NCBI GenBank assembly: GCA_003242885.1
Contig: QKMZ01000001.1
Span: 372,001-436,000 of the forward strand
Reading direction: 5' to 3'
Length of the DNA: 64,000 bases
DNA from: Candidatus Melainabacteria bacterium
GTDB taxonomy: Bacteria > Cyanobacteriota > Vampirovibrionia > Obscuribacterales > Obscuribacteraceae
Translations under genes and position numbers: made by a program
Notes under the pieces: model-generated
Databases searched by the model: none
What the model was told of the DNA's origin: nothing
The model's input: the letters and a program-made list of their open reading frames with translations, nothing else
Part shown: one piece after another, positions 1-8,025 of the stretch
Position numbering within the stretch: position 1 is the stretch's first letter
Layout of the letters: the number at the start of each line of letters is the position of its first letter

Positions 1-162
1 GAGCGGACTGGCGACTACTTCGGCAGTTTTCACAACCGCATCTTTGGCCGCTTCAACGGCCTCTCCGACCATTTTCTTGCCGGCTTCGGCTTTCTCTGAC
101 GCCCAGTTGAGAGCGTCAGACAAACCCATGCGAATGCTATCGCCGAATCCCACAATATTCAC
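1..162 (-). CDS. partial hypothetical protein (N-terminal part, runs off left edge)
   Basis: An open minus-strand frame runs from the left edge up to a stop at 250-252. The first plausible starts are a GTG at 160-162 and an ATG at 127-129. The visible 54 residues begin MNIVGFGDSIRMGLSDALNW and continue as an Ala/Lys/Glu/Val-rich amphipathic helix (EAVEAAKDAVVKTAEVV). Composition is typical of a coding helical or coiled-coil protein. No family is recognised and neither start has a strong ribosome binding site. It is divergent from the radical SAM gene that follows. The plus-strand frame over the same bases looks like a shadow. Confidence 0.45.
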   Translation of the reverse strand, partial: MNIVGFGDSIRMGLSDALNWASEKAEAGKKMVGEAVEAAKDAVVKTAEVVASPL

Positions 163-356
163 TTCCGTAAGCCATTCCGGTCCGTATATATGCGGCAGGC
201 TGGCGTTTTGGACAAAATTCCACGATTTTTGGGGAAATTGAAGGACAGACTACAAGTTTCGCCCTGGCCTATTTTTTGCACCTGTTGGGCTTCTGGGCTT
301 TTAGGGCGGTCGAATTTTGGCTGGTTATACTAAAGTTAGAGGAAATTAGGATTCAA

Positions 357-1475
357 ATGTCTGAGAGAGACCATAAGACTCACACTTCAGAGGCGCTGAT
401 CGGCAATTACCCCGGTCGGTATTGGCATGAGCTGGAGGAGGAAGGCAAGATATTTTGCGACCTTTGCCCGCGCGCTTGCGTGTTGAAGGAAGGCGATCGC
501 GGCTTTTGCTTCGTTCGGCAAAATGTGGACGGGAAGATGGTTCTGACCACATATGGTCGAAGCACGGGCTTTTGTATTGATCCTATTGAAAAAAAACCGC
601 TCAATCATTTTCTGCCTGGCTCTAGCGTGCTGTCTTTTGGAACAGCCGGATGCAACCTGGGCTGTCAGTTTTGTCAGAATTGGTCAATTAGCAAATCCAG
701 AGAAATTGAGCAGCTGAGTGAAGTTGCGACTCCGGAAGATATTGCTCAAGCCGCATTGCGGATGGGTTGCAAGAGTGTCGCATTCACTTACAATGATCCG
801 GTGATTTGGGCCGAGTATGCAATTGACACCGCAAAAGCCTGTCATGAAGTGGGTTTGAAGGCAGTCGCCGTCACAGCTGGATACATCACACCGCAGGCCA
901 GACCGGAGTTTTATTCGGTTATGGACGCCGCAAACGTTGACCTGAAGGCCTTTACCTCACAGTTTTACAAGCGCCTTTGCTTGGCTGAACTAGCGCCTGT
1001 AATGGACACACTCGTTTGGCTTAAGAAGGAAAGTGAAGTCTGGTTTGAGATAACGAATCTCATGATTCCCGATGAGAACGATGGGGATGACGAGATAGAA
1101 CGAATGTGCGACTGGATTTTGAAGAATGTCGGTGATGATGTGCCAGTCCATTTCACAGCTTTCCATCCGGATTTTCGACTGCACAAGCCTTCTAGTACTC
1201 CGGAGAAGACCCTTCGACGCGCCCGTGACCAAGCCCTGAAAGCCGGAATCAAGTACGTCTATACCGGCAATGTCAATGACGCGAAGCGCCAGAGCACTTA
1301 CTGTCCGAACTGCCAAGAACTACTCATCAAGCGCGATTGGTACGAACTGGGAACCTACAAAATGAAAGGAAATCGCTGCAGCAAATGCGATTATGTTATC
1401 GCAGGCGTATTTGATGAGGGCAAAGGAAGCTGGGGACGTAAGAGAGTGCCTGTTTCCATTGAGCGCCAAAGCTAA
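357..1475 (+). CDS. amrS: AmmeMemoRadiSam system radical SAM enzyme
   Basis: Radical SAM protein of about 372 residues. The 4Fe-4S motif is CNLGCQFCQNW (CX3CX2C), a signature of the AmrS/PflA-like branch. A Cys-rich N-terminal section (CDLCPRACVLKEGDRGFC) precedes the barrel, and CPNC...CSKC pairs near the C-terminus probably bind zinc or another metal. By family knowledge this enzyme belongs to the AmmeMemoRadiSam set, whose role is still poorly defined. The ATG at 357 is chosen because an AGGA element lies just upstream; an open frame extends back to 276 but has no binding site there. No AMMECR1 or Memo gene lies beside it in this window. Confidence 0.9.
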   Translation: MSERDHKTHTSEALIGNYPGRYWHELEEEGKIFCDLCPRACVLKEGDRGFCFVRQNVDGKMVLTTYGRSTGFCIDPIEKKPLNHFLPGSSVLSFGTAGCNLGCQFCQNWSISKSREIEQLSEVATPEDIAQAALRMGCKSVAFTYNDPVIWAEYAIDTAKACHEVGLKAVAVTAGYITPQARPEFYSVMDAANVDLKAFTSQFYKRLCLAELAPVMDTLVWLKKESEVWFEITNLMIPDENDGDDEIERMCDWILKNVGDDVPVHFTAFHPDFRLHKPSSTPEKTLRRARDQALKAGIKYVYTGNVNDAKRQSTYCPNCQELLIKRDWYELGTYKMKGNRCSKCDYVIAGVFDEGKGSWGRKRVPVSIERQS

Positions 1476-1621
1476 TAGGTCCGGTAATCTATGACGGGAA
1501 ACTTGTCAGAGCCACGGAGCTTTGTTGGTCTTGAAGTCTTCACATCCGGGCTGAAAAGTCTACAATCGTAAGGGCGGTGAATTCACCGTATGCAGGTCTG
1601 ATGGGTGCAGAGAGGGAAGCC

Positions 1622-2146
1622 ATGTCTGGACGGCGGTTTTATAAAAACCTATCTCGGACTGGTATTGCAGCATTTGCGATAGTTTTGTTTACTCAGCTAT
1701 TGCCGCTGCCTTTGAATGTGGCCCTGGCCGAAGAGGCGCCAAGCCCGGATACCCCGGTTTCTTCAGACGGCTCAGTAGCGCCGGGTATTTCGGCTTCCGG
1801 TTCGTCTGGCAGTTCGCCGCCGTCGAAGGGTACCGGTGCCTCGGACAGCTCTTCTGGCGATACTTCCAGCAGCTCATCCGATAGTGCATCCGAGAGCTTG
1901 AACATCAAGAACGCAGCATCAGGTTCTGTGTCACCTGATTCAACTGTCGCAGAGATCGGTTCTCAAGTAAGCTCGCAAGTAAAGACAGTAAAAACAACTG
2001 TCAGTTACGAGCAAGAAAAGAGAGACAGGCTATTTGTTGATGCCACTTTCATAGCCGTCGCTCTGATTCTCTGTGCGATCGCCTCCTTTCTATTTATGAG
2101 TTTGCCGAAACAATCCAAAAAGACCGGCAATGATAATGTTCAATAG
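1622..2146 (+). CDS. exported Ser-rich protein with C-terminal membrane anchor
   Basis: About 174 residues, family not recognised. Residues 1-36 form a signal peptide (basic MSGRRFYKNLSR, then a hydrophobic core ending near ALAEE). The middle is low-complexity Ser/Gly/Pro/Ala, and a second hydrophobic segment (FIAVALILCAIASFLFM) sits close to the C-terminus before a short basic tail. The likely topology is an extracytoplasmic flexible linker anchored at its C-terminus. The ATG at 1622 is chosen because AGAGGGAAG precedes it at good spacing; the frame is open back to a GTG at 1577. Two further small genes follow on the same strand. Confidence 0.75.
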   Translation: MSGRRFYKNLSRTGIAAFAIVLFTQLLPLPLNVALAEEAPSPDTPVSSDGSVAPGISASGSSGSSPPSKGTGASDSSSGDTSSSSSDSASESLNIKNAASGSVSPDSTVAEIGSQVSSQVKTVKTTVSYEQEKRDRLFVDATFIAVALILCAIASFLFMSLPKQSKKTGNDNVQ

Positions 2147-2177
2147 GAAATGTAAACGCTGAGGTCGGTGTCGAAAA

Positions 2178-2363
2178 ATGGATATTGGAAGCCGAATCAT
2201 GTGTTTTGTACTGGGTCTCACCTTTCTGGGCGGTGGGCTCATTTTCGTCAAGCAATCTTTGGAAGCAAAGAATCTGATAGAATCCGTCCTGTTTTCTCTG
2301 ATGGGCGTTATGGCTGGGCTCTTTCTTATTGTCACCGCCATAATGGGACCACCTGATATTTAG
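2178..2363 (+). CDS. small two-helix membrane protein
   Basis: A 61-residue hydrophobic protein with two predicted transmembrane helices (about residues 5-25 and 36-57) and a short charged loop (KQSLEAKN) between them. It lies 31 nt after the preceding Ser-rich protein and 42 nt before the TPR gene, so co-transcription is plausible. The nearest GAGG is further upstream than ideal, so the start is moderately certain. No family is recognised. Confidence 0.6.
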   Translation: MDIGSRIMCFVLGLTFLGGGLIFVKQSLEAKNLIESVLFSLMGVMAGLFLIVTAIMGPPDI

Positions 2364-2405
2364 GTTGCATCAGAAATCTCGTGATACATGCCTGGGAGGC
2401 TTTTC

Positions 2406-3035
2406 ATGCGTCGTTCAATTTTGGTCGCCGTTGCTGCTTGCGGAATTCTGATGGTTGCTGGTTCTTCTGCTTTTTCAGCTGACAAGAAAGGTGAAGAAGG
2501 AAGAGAAGGAAACTGGACTAAAGGAGCACAGGGTGCACCGTCCATAGAGGCAGCTCAAAAAGCAGTTGCGAAAGATCCTAAGAGTGCAATCGCCCACAAT
2601 GACTTGGGTTGGGCTTATAGACAAAACAACAAGCACAAAGAAGCAGAAGCAGAATTGCGCGAAGCGCTAAAACTTGATCCTGCGCTTTCATATGCTCATT
2701 CGAATTTGTCTGTTGTTTTGCTCGACCAGGGAAAAGTCGGAGAAGCAGTTGAAGAAGGAAAAACATCAACGCAGCTAGATGGAAAACAGCCGATCTTTCG
2801 TGTTGTATACGGCAACGCACTGCAAGCCGTGCCGGACAATAAAGCAGCAATAGAACAGTACAAAGCAGCGATTTCGCTGAGACCAGATTACGAAAACGCG
2901 TTTTATAACCTTGGTCGCGCCTACCTGGCCGACGGACAAACCACTGAAGCGAAAGTCGCGTTCAGCCAGGCTCTCGAGCTTGACAAAGATGACGAACGTG
3001 TACTCAAAGCACTTGATCAGTTGCTCGATAAGTAG
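2406..3035 (+). CDS. exported TPR-repeat protein
   Basis: About 209 residues. The N-terminus is a signal peptide (MRRSILVAVAACGILMVAGSSAFSA). The mature part holds about four tetratricopeptide repeats, recognisable from the spacing of W/Y-G-A-Y residues (AHNDLGWAYRQNNKHKEAEA, AHSNLSVVLLDQGK, AFYNLGRAYLADGQ). TPRs act as protein-interaction scaffolds, and no enzymatic domain is present. The ATG at 2406 follows GGGAGG with 7-nt spacing; an in-frame ATG at 2388 lacks a site. The YciI-like gene starts 8 nt downstream, so the two are probably translated from one message. Confidence 0.85.
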   Translation: MRRSILVAVAACGILMVAGSSAFSADKKGEEGREGNWTKGAQGAPSIEAAQKAVAKDPKSAIAHNDLGWAYRQNNKHKEAEAELREALKLDPALSYAHSNLSVVLLDQGKVGEAVEEGKTSTQLDGKQPIFRVVYGNALQAVPDNKAAIEQYKAAISLRPDYENAFYNLGRAYLADGQTTEAKVAFSQALELDKDDERVLKALDQLLDK

Positions 3036-3043
3036 GAGTCGAT

Positions 3044-3382
3044 ATGCAATTTGTTTTGATTGGTCGAGATGGTGACGATGCTGATGCGCTTTCTCGCAGA
3101 ATGGCGGCTCGTGAGGCTCATCTTGCCGGATGCGCCGCACTAAGAGAGAAAGGTGTGCTGCTTTATGCTGCAGCATTGCTGAGTGATGACGAACAGCAAA
3201 AAATGGTCGGCTCCATGTTGGTAATGGATTGGCCTGCCCGTGCGGACCTGGATGCTTGGCTCAAAGAAGAGCCTTATATCAAGGGAGATGTGTGGAGAAA
3301 AGTCGAGATCAATCCGTGCAAGTTAGCACCGGGATTTGCTGCACTGGTTCCGGCCGCGACTAAGGAACACGTGGTTCACTAG
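3044..3382 (+). CDS. YciI-like protein
   Basis: A 112-residue protein matching the YciI/YCII fold: an N-terminal strand (MQFVLIGRDG), an R-x-x-H helix (RMAAREAHLAGCAALREKG), the strand GSMLVMDWPARADLDAWLKEEPY, and the xxGxW-type segment (IKGDVWRKVEINP). YciI proteins are small dimeric ferredoxin-like proteins, some acting as dehydrochlorinases or redox helpers; the substrate here is unknown. AGGAG stands 5 nt before the ATG. It is the last gene of the run, and a strong hairpin terminator follows 32 nt later. Confidence 0.85.
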   Translation: MQFVLIGRDGDDADALSRRMAAREAHLAGCAALREKGVLLYAAALLSDDEQQKMVGSMLVMDWPARADLDAWLKEEPYIKGDVWRKVEINPCKLAPGFAALVPAATKEHVVH

Positions 3383-3414
3383 TTTGAAATCAGTCAGCTC
3401 AAATAGAAGAATGC

Positions 3415-3440
3415 GAAAGGGAGGCTGTTGCCTCCCTTTC
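3415..3440 (+). terminator. Rho-independent terminator
   Basis: Perfect 11-bp stem (GAAAGGGAGGC / GCCTCCCTTTC) with a TGTT loop, followed by TTTT. It closes the upstream plus-strand gene run. The reverse complement also folds and may help terminate the convergent VIT/VWA gene. Confidence 0.9.
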
Positions 3441-3504
3441 TTTTGCCCTCGTTAAAAGGTGTTTTTTTGACGTGAAGTTAGCCGTGCAATCGCCTGACTG
3501 TGTT

Positions 3505-6222
3505 CTATTTGTTCTCCTTCACTTGTTTTACGAATCTGAGTTTTGCCAGCTCCTCCAATTTGTCTGGAGAGATTTTGCCGACTACTTTTGTCCTTTCTTG
3601 AAGAATCACTTCAAAACCAAGCTTTCTCAAGACTTTGATGTTTTCTGTTGAATCGCTTGTGAGTTGAATTTCGATCGTAATTTTTCCATCCTGGACGTGG
3701 ATTTTCAAACCAGACGCTGCTTTGAGTTTTTCATTGCTGGTGACCAGCTTTTGAAGTTGCGCGGAGAGTTTTGCAACAGCTTCATTCACTTTTGGCGCAG
3801 GCTCTGCTTTCTTTTCGTCTTGTTTGTTGCTGTGTTCGGCTGGTCTGGCGGCCGTCAGTGCGTCTGCTTCGCCTTTGTCTGCCGCTGGTTTGTTTGCTTC
3901 CTTGGCTGGCGGAGGTGGTATCAGCCCATTGGCGAATGAAGGGGATGGTCCCGCCGCTGGTTTCGGCATTGCATTCATCATTTTGCCCATGACCGGAGTC
4001 GAAGTAGCATTTTGTGCGAGCTGTGCGTAGGCTCGCCCGTCGAAAGATGCGCTTTGAGATTGTCTCGATGCCATTCTGCGTTTGGAGCGTGCAATGCCTC
4101 CATATCCACTTCCACCCCCACCTCCTGCAATGCCAAAGGATGCGGGCGCGCCTGCCATCGGTGCTGCCGGCATAGCGGCTTCCTCAATTGTTGCTTCGCG
4201 CGATACTCCTTCCGGTACTTCCACAGGTACTGTAACTGTTCTTGCGGCACCGCCTTTGGTGACAATTTTTTCTTCCACTGCGACGAAGGAAGTGTACTGT
4301 GTCATGATGTGATGATCGAGTGCTACTTTGACAATCTCATCCTTCAGCTCGTTATTTATCGAACCGTTTTGCGCACCTTGCCAGTCCTCGCTCATCAGGC
4401 GATCGACTTTTGCTCGCGCCCAAACAGAACCAATTGATTCACTTCCTCCTGGATTTTCTGGGAAGTTGACTTTGATTTTTTCCAGATATGGTTTTCCACC
4501 GCTAAATCCTGAGATTGAAATTGTTCCAGCGCCCGGCTTGATGTAGCGGCCTTTTATGTACAGCGGCTTTTCTGCCCAAACATCGGACACTTCATGCGGA
4601 AATACTTCCTTGACTTGGACGCCGTCAAATGCGAGCTTGATGTCCGTGAGGACTGGTGAAGAAATTCTGTCGTAGAATTTCTTGCCGACCTCGTTGCCGG
4701 AGCTGTTTAGCAGCACATATTCAGATTCGCCGCCGCCTTCCTTTGCCATCGCATCTATGAGGAAGCGGTTGACACCGTTGCCTGTGCCAAAGGAAAACCA
4801 TCTTGATTTGCCTCTCAGCTTTTTGATCATTGCGAGAATTTCCATGTCATTGCCGACATAGCCGTCAGTCATGAAAGTGACTATACGAAGACGATTTGCG
4901 TCTGCTGGTGTCTTACATGCGGCGTCAACTGCAGGAGCCATCCATGTGCCACCATTCGCGCTCAAGCTGTTTATATAGTGAAGCGCTTGTTTCTTCATTT
5001 CAGGAGAAACCTTCATCGGCTTCGCAAACATTGGTCGCGCATCATTGCTGAAGGCAATGATTTGGAAAGTGTCTTCTTTATTCATGTGCTCGATGATATA
5101 GCGCATTGTCTCTTTCGCTTTCTCGAGAGGCGGACCGCTCTGTGAGCCGGAACAGTCAATCACGAAGATCATCTCTTTGGGTTGAATTTGCTCTGGAGTT
5201 GCGCGTTTGGGCGGCATTACCATGACAGTGAAATATCCGTCTGCTGTTTTACTTGGCTTGTACGTAAGGTAGCCACTCTTAATTTGATCGCTTGCGACAT
5301 CCCACGAAAGAACGAAGTCTTTGTTTGGAATGGTGTTTTTGTTTGTCAAACTGATTTTGGCCTTTTGGGCATTAGGTTGATTGGTTGTCACTTCATGAAG
5401 GGTCGAGCGAATTGCCTGAATCGGTACGCCCGAATCAATGTTTACGTCAATTGAAATATCATGTCCTGCGCGTTCGCCCTTTGCGGCAACTGGCGGGCTA
5501 ATTTTTGATGCATCAGGCACCGAAGTCGTGTCGGGTACTCGTCCCGTTCCGCTCTTGCCGACTGGGGTTCCCGGCATGAAGCGTGGTCCTACTACCGTCG
5601 GGAATGCGAAAGTGTAGCGGCCCGATTCGTAAGGCAGAAGGTCTACATATTGAAGAGTCACTTCAATCTGATTACCGGGGAGTATATTCGCAACTGACTG
5701 AGTAAAGATATTTGGTCGTTCCTGGTCGAGCAGCGCTGCCACCTGTCCATGAGCTTTGGCATTATCATAGATTTCTTTCGCTTCTTCGCGTTTTTTGATA
5801 GTACCTTTGATGACGCGTTCTCCGACTTTCATTCTCATGTCGTCTACTGCGCCTGTTTCAGAAAGCGGAAATGTGTACACTGCTTCGATCTTGTCTTTAA
5901 AAGGATTCTCGAAAATTTGTTTTACTGTCACTCGCGCAACATAACCTGAAACGTTGGCCGTCACACTAGTATGTTTGAGTGGGCATTGGCCTAGTTTTTT
6001 GCCAGACCCAAGCATTGCGATTAGCGTGCCGGAGCCATCGCCCTTAAATTGATTGCTTTGGGTTTCTTTATTCTGGCTTGCAGTTGCTGCTCGCCCTGGA
6101 ATTGCCGCTCCAATTAATGGCGAGGCTGTTTGTTGAGCGTTCACGATCAGCGGCAATGTTGTACTGAGCACACTTGCAATTGCTGTCGGAACGAGAATGG
6201 CACCCGCTAAGAAGGACTTCAT
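3505..6222 (-). CDS. secreted VIT and von Willebrand A domain protein
   Basis: 905 residues. A signal peptide (about 1-29, ending VNAQ) is followed by a VIT domain (about 80-215; the segments VKQIFENPFKDKIEAVYTFPL and IKKREEAKEIYDNAKAHGQ are diagnostic). A VWA domain with MIDAS motif DCSGS lies at 356-360. VIT/VWA proteins are related to inter-alpha-trypsin inhibitor heavy chains and bind ligands through a divalent metal. After the VWA come a Gly-rich linker (GGGGGSGYGG), a Pro/Ala/Lys-rich stretch, and a C-terminal alpha/beta region with a predicted coiled coil. No sortase signal or C-terminal membrane helix is visible. GAGGAAATAAACC precedes the ATG. Confidence 0.88.
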   Translation of the reverse strand: MKSFLAGAILVPTAIASVLSTTLPLIVNAQQTASPLIGAAIPGRAATASQNKETQSNQFKGDGSGTLIAMLGSGKKLGQCPLKHTSVTANVSGYVARVTVKQIFENPFKDKIEAVYTFPLSETGAVDDMRMKVGERVIKGTIKKREEAKEIYDNAKAHGQVAALLDQERPNIFTQSVANILPGNQIEVTLQYVDLLPYESGRYTFAFPTVVGPRFMPGTPVGKSGTGRVPDTTSVPDASKISPPVAAKGERAGHDISIDVNIDSGVPIQAIRSTLHEVTTNQPNAQKAKISLTNKNTIPNKDFVLSWDVASDQIKSGYLTYKPSKTADGYFTVMVMPPKRATPEQIQPKEMIFVIDCSGSQSGPPLEKAKETMRYIIEHMNKEDTFQIIAFSNDARPMFAKPMKVSPEMKKQALHYINSLSANGGTWMAPAVDAACKTPADANRLRIVTFMTDGYVGNDMEILAMIKKLRGKSRWFSFGTGNGVNRFLIDAMAKEGGGESEYVLLNSSGNEVGKKFYDRISSPVLTDIKLAFDGVQVKEVFPHEVSDVWAEKPLYIKGRYIKPGAGTISISGFSGGKPYLEKIKVNFPENPGGSESIGSVWARAKVDRLMSEDWQGAQNGSINNELKDEIVKVALDHHIMTQYTSFVAVEEKIVTKGGAARTVTVPVEVPEGVSREATIEEAAMPAAPMAGAPASFGIAGGGGGSGYGGIARSKRRMASRQSQSASFDGRAYAQLAQNATSTPVMGKMMNAMPKPAAGPSPSFANGLIPPPPAKEANKPAADKGEADALTAARPAEHSNKQDEKKAEPAPKVNEAVAKLSAQLQKLVTSNEKLKAASGLKIHVQDGKITIEIQLTSDSTENIKVLRKLGFEVILQERTKVVGKISPDKLEELAKLRFVKQVKENK

Positions 6223-6385
6223 GGTTTATTTCCTCGTTATTTCCTGCCTGCCGCACGTCACATAGCACGAGCGTAACCGGCCACAAGGAGCGGATGTATA
6301 GGGTTTCTCCTAGAGCGCCCATGGGACGAGACCTGAACCTTGTATACTACTTTTCTCTAATCGCCACTGGAGGCACGTTTTCAGT

Positions 6386-7978
6386 ATGTTGAAGCGGAAG
6401 AAGTCTTTGCTCGTATTGAGTGCGTTCAGCGTGTGTTTCCCTTTGATTGCACAGACCTCTGTTTACTCGATGGGATTCGAGTCGATTCCTCTTGAATTTC
6501 AAAATGCGGAATTGAAAGAGATCGTTGGTATACAAAAGTCGTCCGCACCATTGGTAACGGAAGAGATGTTAGACAAGGTTACGCGTGAGCTGGCTATGCA
6601 CGGAACCCTGGCTCTGAGGCGCTATTCCAGTGGTGGACATTCAGCCGTAACTGTTCATGAGCCCCGCTCGTTGGAATCGGCCATTGACGGCATGCTGATC
6701 ATGCATTGGGATCGCGACAATATAATGCAAGTGCTTGCAGAGTATAAACTTGCGCAAAATGATGCGCTTCGAAGCGAATTGAAAGTAGCGAAAGGCGCAT
6801 GGTTTCAAGGACTTCTTGCTTCACTGAAGCATCACTATATTTACTACAAAAGATTCACCGATATTATTGATGGAAAAGCTGGAGCGCACGATTTCAGCAA
6901 ACGTCCTCATATTCGATACAACCCGATTAATCTACAGGAAGTTCAAGATCCTTGGGGACACGCTCAAAATGACGCTCTCGCCTATTTGCTCTTTATGACT
7001 TTCTATGCTGCCAACCAGGGAAAATTGAATATTGCGGAAAAAACACTTGCTGAAAGTGCTGACGCAAAACAGCCGAAGCGACAATTTTCTCAAGAAGCAT
7101 CTCATCGCTTAGGTGTCCTTGTTCCGCTGTTTTTCGAAAAAATCGAAGTATGGAAGGACTTTGATTTCGGTGCATGGGAAGACAAGAAGGCTGAGCACGC
7201 TTCTTCTATTGGATGTGCACTTGCGGGTTTGCGCCAAGAGAAAAAGTTTGTTGATAAATACGGCTCGCTGACTGAGAAAATCGACGGCAAGGATTACACG
7301 GTGACTAGCGAATTGCTGGCTAAACTGATCGCTCACTGTGAAGAAAGTTTGAACAGAATTTTACCGAACGAATTTGTCAATTCTGATCCTGAAGACAAAC
7401 GTGCAGATGCAAGTAAGGACAGGAGAGCAGATTCAGCGCTTATTAATGCGCTCTTTCTCGGTGCTGTTGCTGAGGAGCCTTTGGTGAGCGACAAGATGGC
7501 GGCAGAAATACTTGATGTGACTGTAAGTCAACTTTGTCGCCCGATTGGTTTTGCACGCTATCCCCTCGATATTTGGGATGGACGGACAGACCGACGCGAC
7601 CTCAAGCAACGCGAGGAAGCTCAATGGTCTCACGTCGCGCCAATGATGTCGGTCATTTACGGTGATCTGTATCACCGCACAAAAAAGCAAACCGACTTTG
7701 AATGGCAAGATTTTTTCTTTCGACGCAGTCTTACGACTGTCAACAAGCGCTGGAGAATTCCGGAAGCCTACATTGTCGACCAGAAGACTCGGCAGTGGGT
7801 TTCTGATGCGAATGAACCGCTTGCTTGGGCGCAGTCCGTGGAAATCATGGCAATTCTTGCGATGAAGCGAAGTCTCGCTGAGCGGCTTGAATCGAAGTCG
7901 GGCGACCAAGGAGTAGGGCCTGCTGAACGAGGACAAAAGCCGGTCGAGCCTTCCGATAAAGTTGTAGCGCCTAAGTGA
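6386..7978 (+). CDS. exported GH15-like protein related to phosphorylase kinase alpha/beta
   Basis: 530 residues beginning with a signal peptide (MLKRKKSLLVLSAFSVCFPL, cleavage near VYS). The body carries blocks typical of phosphorylase kinase alpha/beta subunits and related GH15-fold proteins: PHIRYNPINLQEVQDPWGHA, then FGAWEDKKAEHASSIGCALA, EEAQWSHVAPMMSVIYGDLY, and IPEAYIVD...EPLAWAQSVEIMAI. The fold is an alpha/alpha toroid. Bacterial homologues are assigned to GH15-like families but activity is usually untested. GGAGG lies 12 nt before the ATG. The next gene, a Ser/Thr kinase, follows at once, which is striking because eukaryotic phosphorylase kinase combines these two protein types. Catalytic residues were not assigned here. 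Confidence 0.78.
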   Translation: MLKRKKSLLVLSAFSVCFPLIAQTSVYSMGFESIPLEFQNAELKEIVGIQKSSAPLVTEEMLDKVTRELAMHGTLALRRYSSGGHSAVTVHEPRSLESAIDGMLIMHWDRDNIMQVLAEYKLAQNDALRSELKVAKGAWFQGLLASLKHHYIYYKRFTDIIDGKAGAHDFSKRPHIRYNPINLQEVQDPWGHAQNDALAYLLFMTFYAANQGKLNIAEKTLAESADAKQPKRQFSQEASHRLGVLVPLFFEKIEVWKDFDFGAWEDKKAEHASSIGCALAGLRQEKKFVDKYGSLTEKIDGKDYTVTSELLAKLIAHCEESLNRILPNEFVNSDPEDKRADASKDRRADSALINALFLGAVAEEPLVSDKMAAEILDVTVSQLCRPIGFARYPLDIWDGRTDRRDLKQREEAQWSHVAPMMSVIYGDLYHRTKKQTDFEWQDFFFRRSLTTVNKRWRIPEAYIVDQKTRQWVSDANEPLAWAQSVEIMAILAMKRSLAERLESKSGDQGVGPAERGQKPVEPSDKVVAPK

Positions 7979-8025
7979 TTAAGTAGTTGGGGAATAGATA
8001 TAGGGTTACTGTCGGAAACCCTTAT

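Noticed and set aside
44..241. Plus-strand 65-codon frame at the left edge
   Set aside because: It is opposite the helical minus-strand frame, has no binding site, and its composition looks like an antisense shadow.
4012..4437. Plus-strand Cys-rich 141-codon frame inside the VIT/VWA gene
   Set aside because: Antisense shadow of the Gly-rich and basic region of the real gene.
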